From Chryseobacterium aurantiacum (GTDB lineage Bacteria; Bacteroidota; Bacteroidia; Flavobacteriales; Weeksellaceae): a stretch of DNA of 64,000 bases. This document shows, one piece after another, positions 53,472 to 60,998 of the stretch. Under the pieces are notes generated by a model, which was not told the origin of the DNA, made no database searches, and saw only the letters and a list, made by a program, of their open reading frames with translations. How positions within the stretch are numbered: the first letter of the stretch is position 1; the number at the start of each line of letters is the position of its first letter. The stretch spans positions 558,001 through 622,000 of the forward strand of contig NZ_PXUE01000002.1 in the NCBI RefSeq assembly GCF_003020585.1. Direction: 5' to 3'. Made by a program: the position numbers and the translations under genes.

Positions 53472-53502
53472 AAATGGATTACCAAATATTGATAATCCAT
53501 TT
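53472..53502 (-). terminator. terminator of tRNA-Lys copy 2
   Basis: AAATGGATTA pairs with TAATCCATTT (53472-53481 with 53493-53502). On the minus strand TTTTTATTTTCC follows. Confidence 0.8.
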
Positions 53503-53507
53503 GCTTG

Positions 53508-53580
53508 TGACCCGGCTGGGATTCGAACCCAGGACCCATACATTAAAAGTGTATTGCTCTACCAGCTGAGCTACCGAGTC
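53508..53580 (-). tRNA. tRNA-Lys (anticodon TTT), copy 2
   Basis: Identical over all 73 bases to copy 1, with its own promoter and terminator. Confidence 0.96.
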
Positions 53581-53621
53581 GGCCACTTACTTTTCAGTAA
53601 ATCCCTTTGTTTAAGGGACTG

Positions 53622-53651
53622 CAAAGATAGAAACTTTTTTCTCGAATCCAA
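53622..53651 (-). promoter_or_regulatory. promoter of tRNA-Lys copy 2
   Basis: TTG, 19 bp, TATCTTTG on the minus strand, near-identical in flanks to copy 1. Confidence 0.85.
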
Positions 53652-53874
53652 CTTTTCCACCTTAAAAACATTCAAATAAATTCTAAAGTACAGAAATACA
53701 ATGAGATTAATTTTCATGAGTTTTAGGAACTTTATATAAAAATAAATTTCTATGGTGGGGTTTAGGAAAAATAAAAAATGATTAATAAAATTAAATCTTG
53801 AGTCAAATCCTCATCCGTTTACAACGGCTTATTTTTCTCAAATTATACTTTTAAGTTTATCTTTCTTATTAAGT

Positions 53875-54066
53875 CTGTTTAAACTTAACTGCAAAAGTCA
53901 CAAAAGGTTTTATTTTTTTAACACTTTAGTACACTTTAGAAAGTGTAAGGAAATACGGCACAATTAAGTTCACATAAGATGAAAATCTTTGATTTTCAAC
54001 AAAACTTGAGTGTCTTTCCTTGTACACAAAGGATAACACTTAAATAGCTTAAGTGTTTAAACAGCT
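53875..54066 (+). repeat. dispersed non-coding repeat, copy B with terminal inverted repeats
   Basis: About 192 bp, roughly 93% identical by eye to 6231-6420. Its ends are imperfect inverted repeats: CTGTTTAAACTTAA at the left and the complement of CTGTTTAAACACTTAA at the right. I see no target-site duplication and no gene, so a small non-autonomous mobile element is possible but unproven. Confidence 0.75.
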
Positions 54067-54082
54067 TTATTATTTAAAACTG

Positions 54083-54118
54083 CAAATAGCATGAACTAAT
54101 GCATTTGGCTTTTTTTTT
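54083..54118 (+). terminator. terminator-like hairpin without a gene
   Basis: CAAAT(a)GCAT pairs with ATGCATTTG and is followed by GCTTTTTTTT on the plus strand, directly behind repeat copy B. Confidence 0.5.
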
Positions 54119-54491
54119 ATTCATGGTTCTGTATGACCAACATTTTCCACATAAAAAATACTGCATAAAGAAAAGTTCTCCATCAAGAATTACTTTTAAC
54201 ATGGCAAAGCTAGATTGATAAGAAATTTTCAATAGGTATATGGGTGTTACAATTCTTAAATAATGATGTACATATTCTAAAAATAGGACGATACACCAGT
54301 AACATCAGCCCATAAAAATACAGTTCATTTTGCAGCCAATCATGCATAGAAAACCTTACTTTGGTTAACCTTAGAGCTCAACTAATCATGAATACTACCA
54401 ATTAAAAAAAACACCATTCAACAAACTGAATAACTTATACTTACAATCAAAAAAAGGCTATCATTATTCGGGAATAATGCTACCTATTCTA

Positions 54492-54522
54492 TTGTTCTCC
54501 CATACATTATCCTCTAGCTTTG
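54492..54522 (+). promoter_or_regulatory. promoter of the YadA-head-like gene
   Basis: TTG (54492-54494), 20 bp, TAGCTTTG (54515-54522), 27 bp before the chosen ATG. This supports the start at 54550. Confidence 0.75.
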
Positions 54523-54549
54523 CAGCATAAAAATGTTAATTTAGAAATT

Positions 54550-56253
54550 ATGAAAATTAGATTTATTACCTGTTTGTTTCTTCAGGTAAGTGTTTGCGTT
54601 ATGGCTCAGGTGGGTATTAACACACCTTCTCCTGAAGCTACTCTTGATATAACAGCAAAGAATTTGACAGGAACATCTCCGGACGGATTACTTCTTCCCA
54701 GAATTGACAGGCTTAAAGCTCAGAATATGACAGGTACAGCGACTTCTACTTTAATCTATGTAAATGATATTTCCAATGGTTCGTTATCAGGAACCACCAT
54801 TGATATGAATACGATAGGGTTTTACTATTTTGATGGGGCAAAATGGGTGAAAGTAAAAGAAAATTCATGGAATGTTGATGGTAATATAGATACAGACCCC
54901 TCTACTCATTTTATAGGAACAAGAGACGATAAGAATCTTATTTTTAGAAGAAACAATACCCGTTCAGGAATTATCAGCGACAAGAATACTGCTTTTGGAT
55001 ATAAAGCATTAAATCCTTTACTATCTGGTGAGTATAATGCCGCATTTGGTGTGTCTGCTTTAAAAAGCGTAACAACTGGTAGATATAATACTGCTGTAGG
55101 AACAGAGTCTTTGCAGTCCAATACGGAAGGCTATGAAAATGTCTCTATAGGTTTGGGAACATTAAGTAATTCTACTACTGGAAATTACAATACAGCTTTA
55201 GGTACTTTTTCGCTTTTTAGCAATATTTCAGGCCGAAGCAATACAGCAATAGGGAGGTTTAGTTCAAGACTCAACGAAACAGGGAGTGAGAACACCTCAG
55301 TGGGGGTACAGTCTTTGGAATACAATACAGTTGGCTCTGAGAATGTAGCAGTTGGTTACAAATCCCTATCCTCAAACTCTACAGGGCAAAATAATACAGC
55401 ATTGGGAAGTTATGCTCTTAATCAGAACAGTACGGGAAACAATAATGTAGCGCTAGGATATGGAGCATGGCGCTCAGGGAAAGGTTCTAAAAATATAATT
55501 GTGGGTAACAATGCAGCATCTAATATTGATGGAGATGGAAATGTAGTGATAGGAAATGAGGCTGGAACATCCTCATCATCAGGTTATGTAATGAATAATC
55601 GTCTTATTATTGCTAATAGCAATACAATAACTCCATTGATAGATGGGGATTTCTCTGCCAAAACTTTAAAAATTAACGGAACTTTTGAAATTAATAATGG
55701 AACGGGAAATGGAGCCATTAAGATTGTGGATGGGACACAAGGAAGCGGAAAAGTATTGACTTCTGATGATGATGGTTTAGGAACCTGGAAAGCAATAGCA
55801 ATCTCTTTTCGATCCTTATCTTTCCCTTCAATAATCTACACCTATCCAACAACAAACGATAACACGGCAAAATATACGGGAGTTCCTATCACACTACCTC
55901 CTGGAAAATGGTTAATAAATGTAACATTGGGAGTGGAATTTATGAATTCGGCCGCAAGTACCTACACTAAAGGAAGTAATTTTATCCGATTCAGACTTGC
56001 AGATAATACAACCGATCTTGCCATGGGACAATTTTCATCCGATGCAATTCAACCCAGATTAGCCTCAGCAGGCTTTGCAAAATCTGAACAAAGAGGAATA
56101 GTGAGGGGAGATCTGGCGGTAAACAATTCTAGTGGTACCAACAAAACCTATTACTTACTTGCAGACAATGTTTCCAGTACGGAAGGGCGGGTCTCTTTTG
56201 ATGTTCGATTTGATTGGAATGAATCATCACTTACCTATCAACCCATACAATAA
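54550..56253 (+). CDS. surface protein with YadA-head-like repeats
   Basis: 567 residues from the ATG at 54550; a TTG frame start at 54520 overlaps the promoter and is rejected. The signal peptide ends VCVMAQ. The first mature block (VGINTPSPEATLDI, DGLLLPRIDRLKAQNMTG, NTIGFYYFDGAKW) is shared with the S74 protein at 14575. Residues about 150-330 hold roughly eight repeats of about 21 residues of the form NTAxGxxxLxxNxTGxxN, the left-handed beta-roll of trimeric YadA/Hia heads. The C-terminal part (SFPSIIYTYPTTND...FDVRFDWNESSL) is a beta-sandwich-like domain. No membrane anchor is present, so secretion is not through a type V barrel. A role in adhesion is inferred. Confidence 0.85.
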   Translation: MKIRFITCLFLQVSVCVMAQVGINTPSPEATLDITAKNLTGTSPDGLLLPRIDRLKAQNMTGTATSTLIYVNDISNGSLSGTTIDMNTIGFYYFDGAKWVKVKENSWNVDGNIDTDPSTHFIGTRDDKNLIFRRNNTRSGIISDKNTAFGYKALNPLLSGEYNAAFGVSALKSVTTGRYNTAVGTESLQSNTEGYENVSIGLGTLSNSTTGNYNTALGTFSLFSNISGRSNTAIGRFSSRLNETGSENTSVGVQSLEYNTVGSENVAVGYKSLSSNSTGQNNTALGSYALNQNSTGNNNVALGYGAWRSGKGSKNIIVGNNAASNIDGDGNVVIGNEAGTSSSSGYVMNNRLIIANSNTITPLIDGDFSAKTLKINGTFEINNGTGNGAIKIVDGTQGSGKVLTSDDDGLGTWKAIAISFRSLSFPSIIYTYPTTNDNTAKYTGVPITLPPGKWLINVTLGVEFMNSAASTYTKGSNFIRFRLADNTTDLAMGQFSSDAIQPRLASAGFAKSEQRGIVRGDLAVNNSSGTNKTYYLLADNVSSTEGRVSFDVRFDWNESSLTYQPIQ

Positions 56254-56486
56254 ATTATTGACTCTACTAATGAGATGGATTTTGGATGATATAAAATATG
56301 ACTTGTATTATTATTAAAATGATTGAGCTATAAAAATACGTTTTCAGTACTCATCAGAAATAATTTTCAGAATGCCTTTATATACCTGATAAAACAAAAC
56401 TCTTAATACTTGAGCAATAACAACCTGAAGTACATGGGTTTATTTACATAAAAAGGAGACAAACTGTAATAGTTTGTCTCCTTAAG
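56254..56486. other. spacer between surface-protein gene and tRNA-Lys copy 3
   Basis: AT-rich. Only the tRNA terminator (56453-56483) is recognisable. Confidence 0.5.
56453..56483 (-). terminator. terminator of tRNA-Lys copy 3
   Basis: AAGGAGACAAACT pairs with AGTTTGTCTCCTT around GTAAT, with TTTATG following on the minus strand. Confidence 0.75.
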
Positions 56487-56559
56487 TGACCCGGCTGGGA
56501 TTCGAACCCAGGACCCATACATTAAAAGTGTATTGCTCTACCAGCTGAGCTACCGAGTC
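56487..56559 (-). tRNA. tRNA-Lys (anticodon TTT), copy 3
   Basis: Identical over 73 bases to the other copies. Its promoter has lost the -33 TTG (see 56603-56610), so it may be the weakest expressed copy. Confidence 0.95.
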
Positions 56560-56602
56560 GGCCTCTTACTTTTTCAAGTAAATCCCTTTATTTAAGGGAC
56601 TG

Positions 56603-56610
56603 CAAAGATA
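56603..56610 (-). promoter_or_regulatory. degenerate promoter of tRNA-Lys copy 3
   Basis: The -7 TATCTTTG is kept, but the triplet 19 bp upstream reads GCA instead of TTG, unlike the other three copies. Confidence 0.65.
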
Positions 56611-56840
56611 TAATTTTTTCCTTTACCTCTGCTCTTTTTCTTATATTTTTTCCTTTTAAATTTCTCATTTCGGAAGATTTTACATTCCTGTCATTGTAAC
56701 ATTTATTCCAAAACACTGATAAATGGTTAGTTGCAAAGAAAAAATGCTATATAAAAGCCTTCATATAGCACCCTTGAATTTTAAGTAGAAATTTAAATTT
56801 ATTTGTGTTGATCCATTAAAATGAGCCCATTTAAGGTAAA

Positions 56841-57155
56841 TTACCAGAGAAGAGGCGCCCGGTCTCCATTTTTATTTTCAGTATAATAAAGAGATGGCAG
56901 AATCTGTGAAAGATAGGTAAACTCACTATAACAATGCTCCATTACACCGAATCCAGTCTCTTCAGACAATTGATTTTCACTATCTGCCCTTAAAGCTCCT
57001 AGAAAAAAATGACTTCTTAACGTACATCCCTGTAACATATCTCTGACAACATGAAACATGTAGCCATCCATAGGGTCACCATTTTCATCTATTAATGTAT
57101 TTTAACCAAATCCAATTCTGGCGTATATTACAGCACTTTTATTTCCTTTAAACCA
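56841..57155 (-). pseudogene. remnant of a DAPG-hydrolase (PhlG)-like gene
   Basis: The readable frame ends with TAG/TAA-bounded codons at 56841 and shows HVVRDMLQGCTLRSHFFLG and MEHCYSEFTYLSQILPSLY, a pattern I recall from the DAPG hydrolase/PhlG-like family (RD...GCEMRSRFWLG; a His/Cys-Glu helix before LPxLY). Upstream in the same frame the codons continue as WFKGNKSAVIYARIGFG, then an in-frame TAA (57102-57104), then NTLIDENGDPMDG. A 76-codon frame from 57071 would remain as an open piece. I read it as the C-terminal third of a decayed hydrolase. The family assignment is from memory. Confidence 0.45.
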
Positions 57156-57194
57156 TTATTTATCAACCAAATACAAGAAAATTAGATTTACAGA

Positions 57195-57330
57195 TTACTC
57201 TTCCTCCTTGTTCTCTGGATTATTTTGAAACCAGATTATCTCAAAAAAATCAGCTCGTTGTGGGTTTTGCAGATAATCTTCCGAATACGAATCCAGTTCA
57301 AAAAAGGTCAATTTGGTGGATAAATTTCAT
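57195..57330 (-). pseudogene. remnant of an AraC-family regulator gene
   Basis: The ATG at 57330 opens MKFIHQID. After a run of six T (57300-57305 on the complementary strand) the frame shifts to FELDSYSEDYLQNPQRADFFEIIWFQNN, the typical N-terminus of AraC-type regulators (NPxRADFFEIIWF), and then stops at 57195-57197. Deleting one T restores one frame. Only the first 40 or so residues survive; the DNA-binding domain is gone. It lies just upstream of the PhlG-like remnant on the same strand, so a regulator-hydrolase pair has probably decayed here. Confidence 0.55.
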
Positions 57331-57441
57331 GTGCCAGCTCTATTTTCGTGATATTATACAAATATACATCACAACACTTCTGAAAAAATAGATGTTTAAA
57401 AAGTTGATGAGTGAATTTAAAATTTACCTATAAAAAACAAA

Positions 57442-57468
57442 AAAAGAACTACAAAATTGCAGTTCTTT
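57442..57468 (-). terminator. terminator of tRNA-Lys copy 4
   Basis: AAAGAACT(a)C pairs with GCAGTTCTTT across CAAAATT, with T runs on the minus strand. Confidence 0.75.
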
Positions 57469-57475
57469 TTTATTG

Positions 57476-57548
57476 TGACCCGGCTGGGATTCGAACCCAG
57501 GACCCATACATTAAAAGTGTATTGCTCTACCAGCTGAGCTACCGAGTC
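57476..57548 (-). tRNA. tRNA-Lys (anticodon TTT), copy 4
   Basis: Identical over 73 bases to the other copies, with its own promoter and terminator. Confidence 0.96.
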
Positions 57549-57591
57549 GGCCACTTACTTTTTCAAGTAAATCCCTTTGTTTAAGGGACTG

Positions 57592-57621
57592 CAAAGATAG
57601 AAAAATCCTTTTTAATTCCAA
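57592..57621 (-). promoter_or_regulatory. promoter of tRNA-Lys copy 4
   Basis: TTG, 19 bp, TATCTTTG on the minus strand. The spacer sequence differs from copies 1 and 2 while both boxes are kept. Confidence 0.85.
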
Positions 57622-57789
57622 CTTTTTTACGGCTTTTTTATCTTTAAATTTTAAGAAAAACTATCAAACACCTGTTTATAAATTAATTACAATTATTACT
57701 TTTTATGAAATTAATCTTTTGATCTTCGGTCGTATTCTATTATGCCAGGTTTATAGAAGATTTTCACCTTTGCTTTTAAGGACTGATCT

Positions 57790-57819
57790 TTGTATTTTGA
57801 TAAAGAAGTTCTATTTTTG
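57790..57819 (+). promoter_or_regulatory. promoter of the S66 peptidase gene
   Basis: TTG (57790-57792), 19 bp, TATTTTTG (57812-57819): full Bacteroidota match with a predicted leader of about 85 nt. Confidence 0.75.
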
Positions 57820-57909
57820 AAAAAAATAGGCAGACACGCCTTTTCTGATTTATCTTTTCAATGGTTAAATCATCTCAAATCATAGTTTTTTTTAAGTAAT
57901 CCCATATTT

Positions 57910-58944
57910 ATGAAATTAATTACTCCAAAAAGGTTAGTCAGTGGTGATAAAATAGCAACCATTTCCATGTCATGGGGAGGCGCTGGCGATCTGCCACACC
58001 GCTATTTAAAAGGCAAGGAACGGTTGAATCAGATCTTCAACCTTGAAGTTTCCGAAACAAAGCATGCTTTACAATCAGCACGATGGATCTACAACCACCC
58101 TGAAGCCAGAGCCCATGATCTTATGGAGGCCTTTTCTGACCCCTCTATAAAGGCTATCATTTCAAATATTGGCGGAGAGGACAGCATCCGAATGTTGAAA
58201 TATATTGATATTAATGTCATTAGAAATAACCCAAAGATATTTCTTGGATTTTCTGACAGCACCATTACTCATTTTATTTGTCTTAAGGCAGGTTTAAGTT
58301 CCTTTTATGGTACTTCTTTATTGGTTGGTTTTGCAGAGAATGGGGCTATGCATGAGTACCAGATCAATGATATCAAAAGAACTTTATTTTCATCGTCTGT
58401 AATTGGGCAAATTCACCCTAATAAAGAGGGCTGGACGACAGAATTCCTCGATTGGTTTGATGTTTCTCTGCAGAATATCAAAAGAAAATTAACTCCGTCT
58501 TCCGGATGGCGCTTTATAAGAGGAAACTCCATTGTACAAGGGCCTTTGATAGGTGGATGTATGGAAGTGCTTGAAATGCTTAAAGGAACGGATTACTGGC
58601 CGGATCCTGAGGTCTGGAAAGGTTGTATTTTGTTTTTTGAAACTTCAGAGGATAAACCTAAAACTGAATATGTAAGATGGTGGCTAAGAAACTATGCTGC
58701 AACAGGAATTCTTAAAAATGCAAAGGGAATTATTTTTGGGAGACCTTATGATAACCTGCATGCAGAAGAATATGAAGCTGAGCTATTGAAAGTTTTGGAT
58801 GAAGAGGGTCTTTATGATCTTCCCGTCATTACCCAGATGGATTTCGGCCACACCTGCCCTACTTTTACGCTTCCTTATGGGAAGTTAGCGGAAATTAACT
58901 GTATTGACCAAACGTTTTCTATATTGGAAAGTGGAGTTCTATAG
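57910..58944 (+). CDS. S66-family LD-carboxypeptidase, MccF-like
   Basis: 344 residues. The S66 Ser-Glu-His set is visible: nucleophile Ser115 in FLGFSDSTITH, Glu in ILFFETSEDK and His in MDFGHTCPTFTLPYG. The opening VSGDKIATISMSWGGAG and the length are those of the MccF-like branch. Members cut the L-Lys/meso-DAP to D-Ala bond in recycled murein tetrapeptide, or cleave the amide bond of toxic peptide-nucleotides such as microcin C7. It has no signal peptide, so it acts in the cytoplasm. It is a single gene between its promoter (57790) and the hairpin at 58965. Confidence 0.88.
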   Translation: MKLITPKRLVSGDKIATISMSWGGAGDLPHRYLKGKERLNQIFNLEVSETKHALQSARWIYNHPEARAHDLMEAFSDPSIKAIISNIGGEDSIRMLKYIDINVIRNNPKIFLGFSDSTITHFICLKAGLSSFYGTSLLVGFAENGAMHEYQINDIKRTLFSSSVIGQIHPNKEGWTTEFLDWFDVSLQNIKRKLTPSSGWRFIRGNSIVQGPLIGGCMEVLEMLKGTDYWPDPEVWKGCILFFETSEDKPKTEYVRWWLRNYAATGILKNAKGIIFGRPYDNLHAEEYEAELLKVLDEEGLYDLPVITQMDFGHTCPTFTLPYGKLAEINCIDQTFSILESGVL

Positions 58945-58964
58945 AGTTTGAATTATATTGAATT

Positions 58965-59001
58965 AATTAATCGGTGGCTTCTTCGAAGCCGCCGATTAAT
59001 T
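58965..59001. terminator. bidirectional hairpin between convergent genes
   Basis: AATTAATCGGTGGCTTC pairs with GAAGCCGCCGATTAATT with one G-U pair and a three-base loop, followed by TTAAA. It closes the S66 gene and probably the DJ-1-like gene. Confidence 0.75.
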
Positions 59002-59037
59002 TTAAACTCATTTTACATCTTACTAAAAAAGAGCTTA

Positions 59038-59679
59038 TTAAGACATAGAATCTTCCACCTTTGTCTTCTGGTACTCAAAAAGGGTAATCAAGGTATTTGT
59101 AAGCTCACTTCCATGATGCTTCCCTACTAAGTAGAGAGCGGCATCTATTCCCGCAGTGATCCCTGCAGTGGTAATTAACTGTTCCTGATCTACATACCGT
59201 ACTCCTCTTTTAACCTTACTTTCCTGATTATGTTGTTCCAATGCATCCAGCAACATCCTATGGGTAGTAATATCATAATTATCAAGGATACCCGTTTCTG
59301 ACAACAGCATACTTCCTGTGCAGACGGTAAAAATAACGGTTCCATTGTTACTGTGATTTTTCACCCAATTCAATACAACATTTTGAAAATCATCGTCTTT
59401 TAGGTATTTCATGACCTGATCCGGATTGGTTCCGGGAATCACAATTATGTCGGGTTTGGGAGACTTCTGGAGATCATAAGTGGGGACTATTGACATGGTA
59501 TTGGCTTCTGTATACACCGGTTCCATCGTTCTGCCCACGGTATAGCAGTTATAGGTTTCAGGCTGTACTACATTTGCTTTAACAAAAACATCCAGAGGAC
59601 CGTTCAGATCAAGGACTTCTACCTGATCATAAATTAAAAAGGCTACATTCATTGTTTTACTGTTTTGCACTTGCTTCAT
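59038..59679 (-). CDS. DJ-1/PfpI family protein
   Basis: 213 residues; an ATG at 59652 would remove nine. The DJ-1 fold is shown by NVAFLIYDQVEVLDLNGPLDVF, DIIVIPGT and the nucleophile elbow IFTVCTGSMLLSETG with Cys120, then THRMLLDAL, and ITTAGITAGIDAALYLV near the end. This subgroup (isonitrile hydratase/GlxA-N-like) includes amidase-like and chaperone-like enzymes; the activity is not assigned. It lies 100 bp downstream of a GlxA-type regulator with the same fold, so the pair may act on one metabolite. Confidence 0.87.
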   Translation of the reverse strand: MKQVQNSKTMNVAFLIYDQVEVLDLNGPLDVFVKANVVQPETYNCYTVGRTMEPVYTEANTMSIVPTYDLQKSPKPDIIVIPGTNPDQVMKYLKDDDFQNVVLNWVKNHSNNGTVIFTVCTGSMLLSETGILDNYDITTHRMLLDALEQHNQESKVKRGVRYVDQEQLITTAGITAGIDAALYLVGKHHGSELTNTLITLFEYQKTKVEDSMS

Positions 59680-59779
59680 TATTCTATTTTTAAGGTTAAT
59701 ATTTTTCCGGAAAAGGCATCGTTTCTACCTGCTGATAAATGATTACCAGCCTTATTGTATATAAAAAGTGAAAATTTAA

Positions 59780-60781
59780 TTATTCTGTTCCCTTGAAAGC
59801 TCTTCGATATTGTGCGGGGGAGATGGAAAGGTATTTGAGAAATAATCTGCGAAGAGAAATAGAACTTCCAAAGCCACATTTATCAGCAATCATATCAATG
59901 CTCATATCTGTATATTCCAACATATTTTTGGCCTGCTCAAGTCTCATTTTTTCAAGAAACCGACCGGGAGTCATTCCCGATTCTTTTAAAAAGACTCTGG
60001 AAAAATTTCGAACACTCATATTCATAAATTCTGCCATGTATTCTATGTTTATGGGCTGTTTAAGCTTATCTTTAAGTAAGTCTCTTATTTCTTTGGTGAA
60101 AGAAGTCAGGGTTTCATAATCCGGGAGGGCATTTCCGAATTGTGACTGTACTCCTGTTCTTTTTAAATGCAGAACGAGATGACGTGCTACTTCCGCGGCC
60201 AGTGGTTTACCAAAATCCTCCTCTACAAGAGCCAATGCCAGATCCATCCCAGAAGAAACGCCACCGGAAGTATAAATGGGCTGATCCCGGATAAAAAAAG
60301 GATTGATATTGACCTCCAACTCAGGATAGCTTTTCTGTAAAATATCTGCATATTTCCAATGGGTAGTTACCTGCTTCCCATTTAAAAGTCCGGCTTTTGC
60401 CAATACAAATGCACCTACACAGACGGATCCCATTCGCCTTACTTTACTTTTCATATGATACAAATAAGAATAAAGATCCGGATTAATCTCATCCAACACG
60501 GTAAGTGTAGTTCCTGCAACTAATAACGTGTCAATATTAAAGTCCATATCATAAATAGTATGGCTGCAGTTCAACGGGATTCCGGAACTTGAATACAAAT
60601 TCTTTTCTGATGTTCCTGATACGAGATAAACATGATAGCCTAATCTGGACTCTGTATCAGATAAAAAACGATTGGCAGAAGTGAAAACATCACAAGGTCC
60701 TGCAACATCCAATAACTGTACCTGTGGCAAAACCAAAAGCACAATATTTTTTATTCCCTTATCTTTTCCTACTTCTTTCAT
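59780..60781 (-). CDS. GlxA-type AraC regulator with DJ-1/PfpI domain
   Basis: 333 residues from the ATG at 60781, chosen because a full promoter ends 19 bp upstream and the longer frame to 60847 crosses it. The N-terminal DJ-1/PfpI-like domain (NIVLLVLPQVQLLDVAGPCDVF, VGAFVLAKAGLL, SGGVSSGMDLALALV) is fused to a C-terminal AraC DNA-binding domain (IEYMAEFMNMSVRNFSRVFLKESGMTPGRFLEKMRLEQA; IADKCGFGSSISLRRLFLKYLSISPAQYRRAF). GlxA-like regulators respond to small metabolites. A palindrome over its own promoter suggests autoregulation. Confidence 0.9.
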   Translation of the reverse strand: MKEVGKDKGIKNIVLLVLPQVQLLDVAGPCDVFTSANRFLSDTESRLGYHVYLVSGTSEKNLYSSSGIPLNCSHTIYDMDFNIDTLLVAGTTLTVLDEINPDLYSYLYHMKSKVRRMGSVCVGAFVLAKAGLLNGKQVTTHWKYADILQKSYPELEVNINPFFIRDQPIYTSGGVSSGMDLALALVEEDFGKPLAAEVARHLVLHLKRTGVQSQFGNALPDYETLTSFTKEIRDLLKDKLKQPINIEYMAEFMNMSVRNFSRVFLKESGMTPGRFLEKMRLEQAKNMLEYTDMSIDMIADKCGFGSSISLRRLFLKYLSISPAQYRRAFKGTE

Positions 60782-60787
60782 ATACTG

Positions 60788-60804
60788 ATTTGTATGATAC
60801 AAAT
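60788..60804. promoter_or_regulatory. palindromic operator over the GlxA-type promoter
   Basis: ATTTGTAT-G-ATACAAAT is a perfect 8-bp inverted repeat around one base, overlapping the -7 box and start site of the regulator gene. Confidence 0.55.
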
Positions 60805-60830
60805 GTAATGAGAATGCCCTATGGCTGCAA
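60800..60830 (-). promoter_or_regulatory. promoter of the GlxA-type regulator gene
   Basis: On the minus strand TTG (60828-60830), 20 bp, TACATTTG (60800-60807). The expected start lies about 13 bases before the ATG at 60781. Confidence 0.7.
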
Positions 60831-60885
60831 TGACAAAAAGCATACACTTTCAGCCATATTTCATGACCTCACCTGGATATCCGGC

Positions 60886-60915
60886 AAAAAAGAGACTGCC
60901 ATAAAAGACAGTCTC
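60886..60915 (-). terminator. terminator of the efflux operon
   Basis: GAGACTG pairs with CAGTCTC (60892-60898 with 60909-60915), with six T following on the minus strand, about 80 bp past the transporter stop. Confidence 0.85.
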
Positions 60916-60998
60916 AGCACTCTAATATAAAAACTAGCTAATAAGCTATACTTTCCTGATTGTATTTGTATTTAAAAATTCTCAATGCTCATCTACAT

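Larger units (their letters stand above)
53652..54549. other. 900-bp gene-free stretch with repeat copy B
   Basis: Holds the dispersed repeat (53875-54066), a plus-strand terminator-like hairpin (54083-54118) and the promoter of the surface-protein gene (54492-54522). No gene is seen. Confidence 0.6.
57549..57909. other. 361-bp divergent intergenic region
   Basis: Holds the promoter of tRNA-Lys copy 4 (minus strand) and that of the S66 peptidase gene (plus strand). Nothing else is seen. Confidence 0.6.

Noticed and set aside
53191..57548. Spaced identical sequences that could suggest a CRISPR array
   Set aside because: The repeats are complete 73-nt tRNA-Lys genes separated by hundreds of bases to kilobases, with promoters and terminators.
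53508..57548. Genomic island inserted between tRNA-Lys copies
   Set aside because: No integrase, no partial tRNA duplicate forming an attachment site, and all copies are complete with their own promoters.
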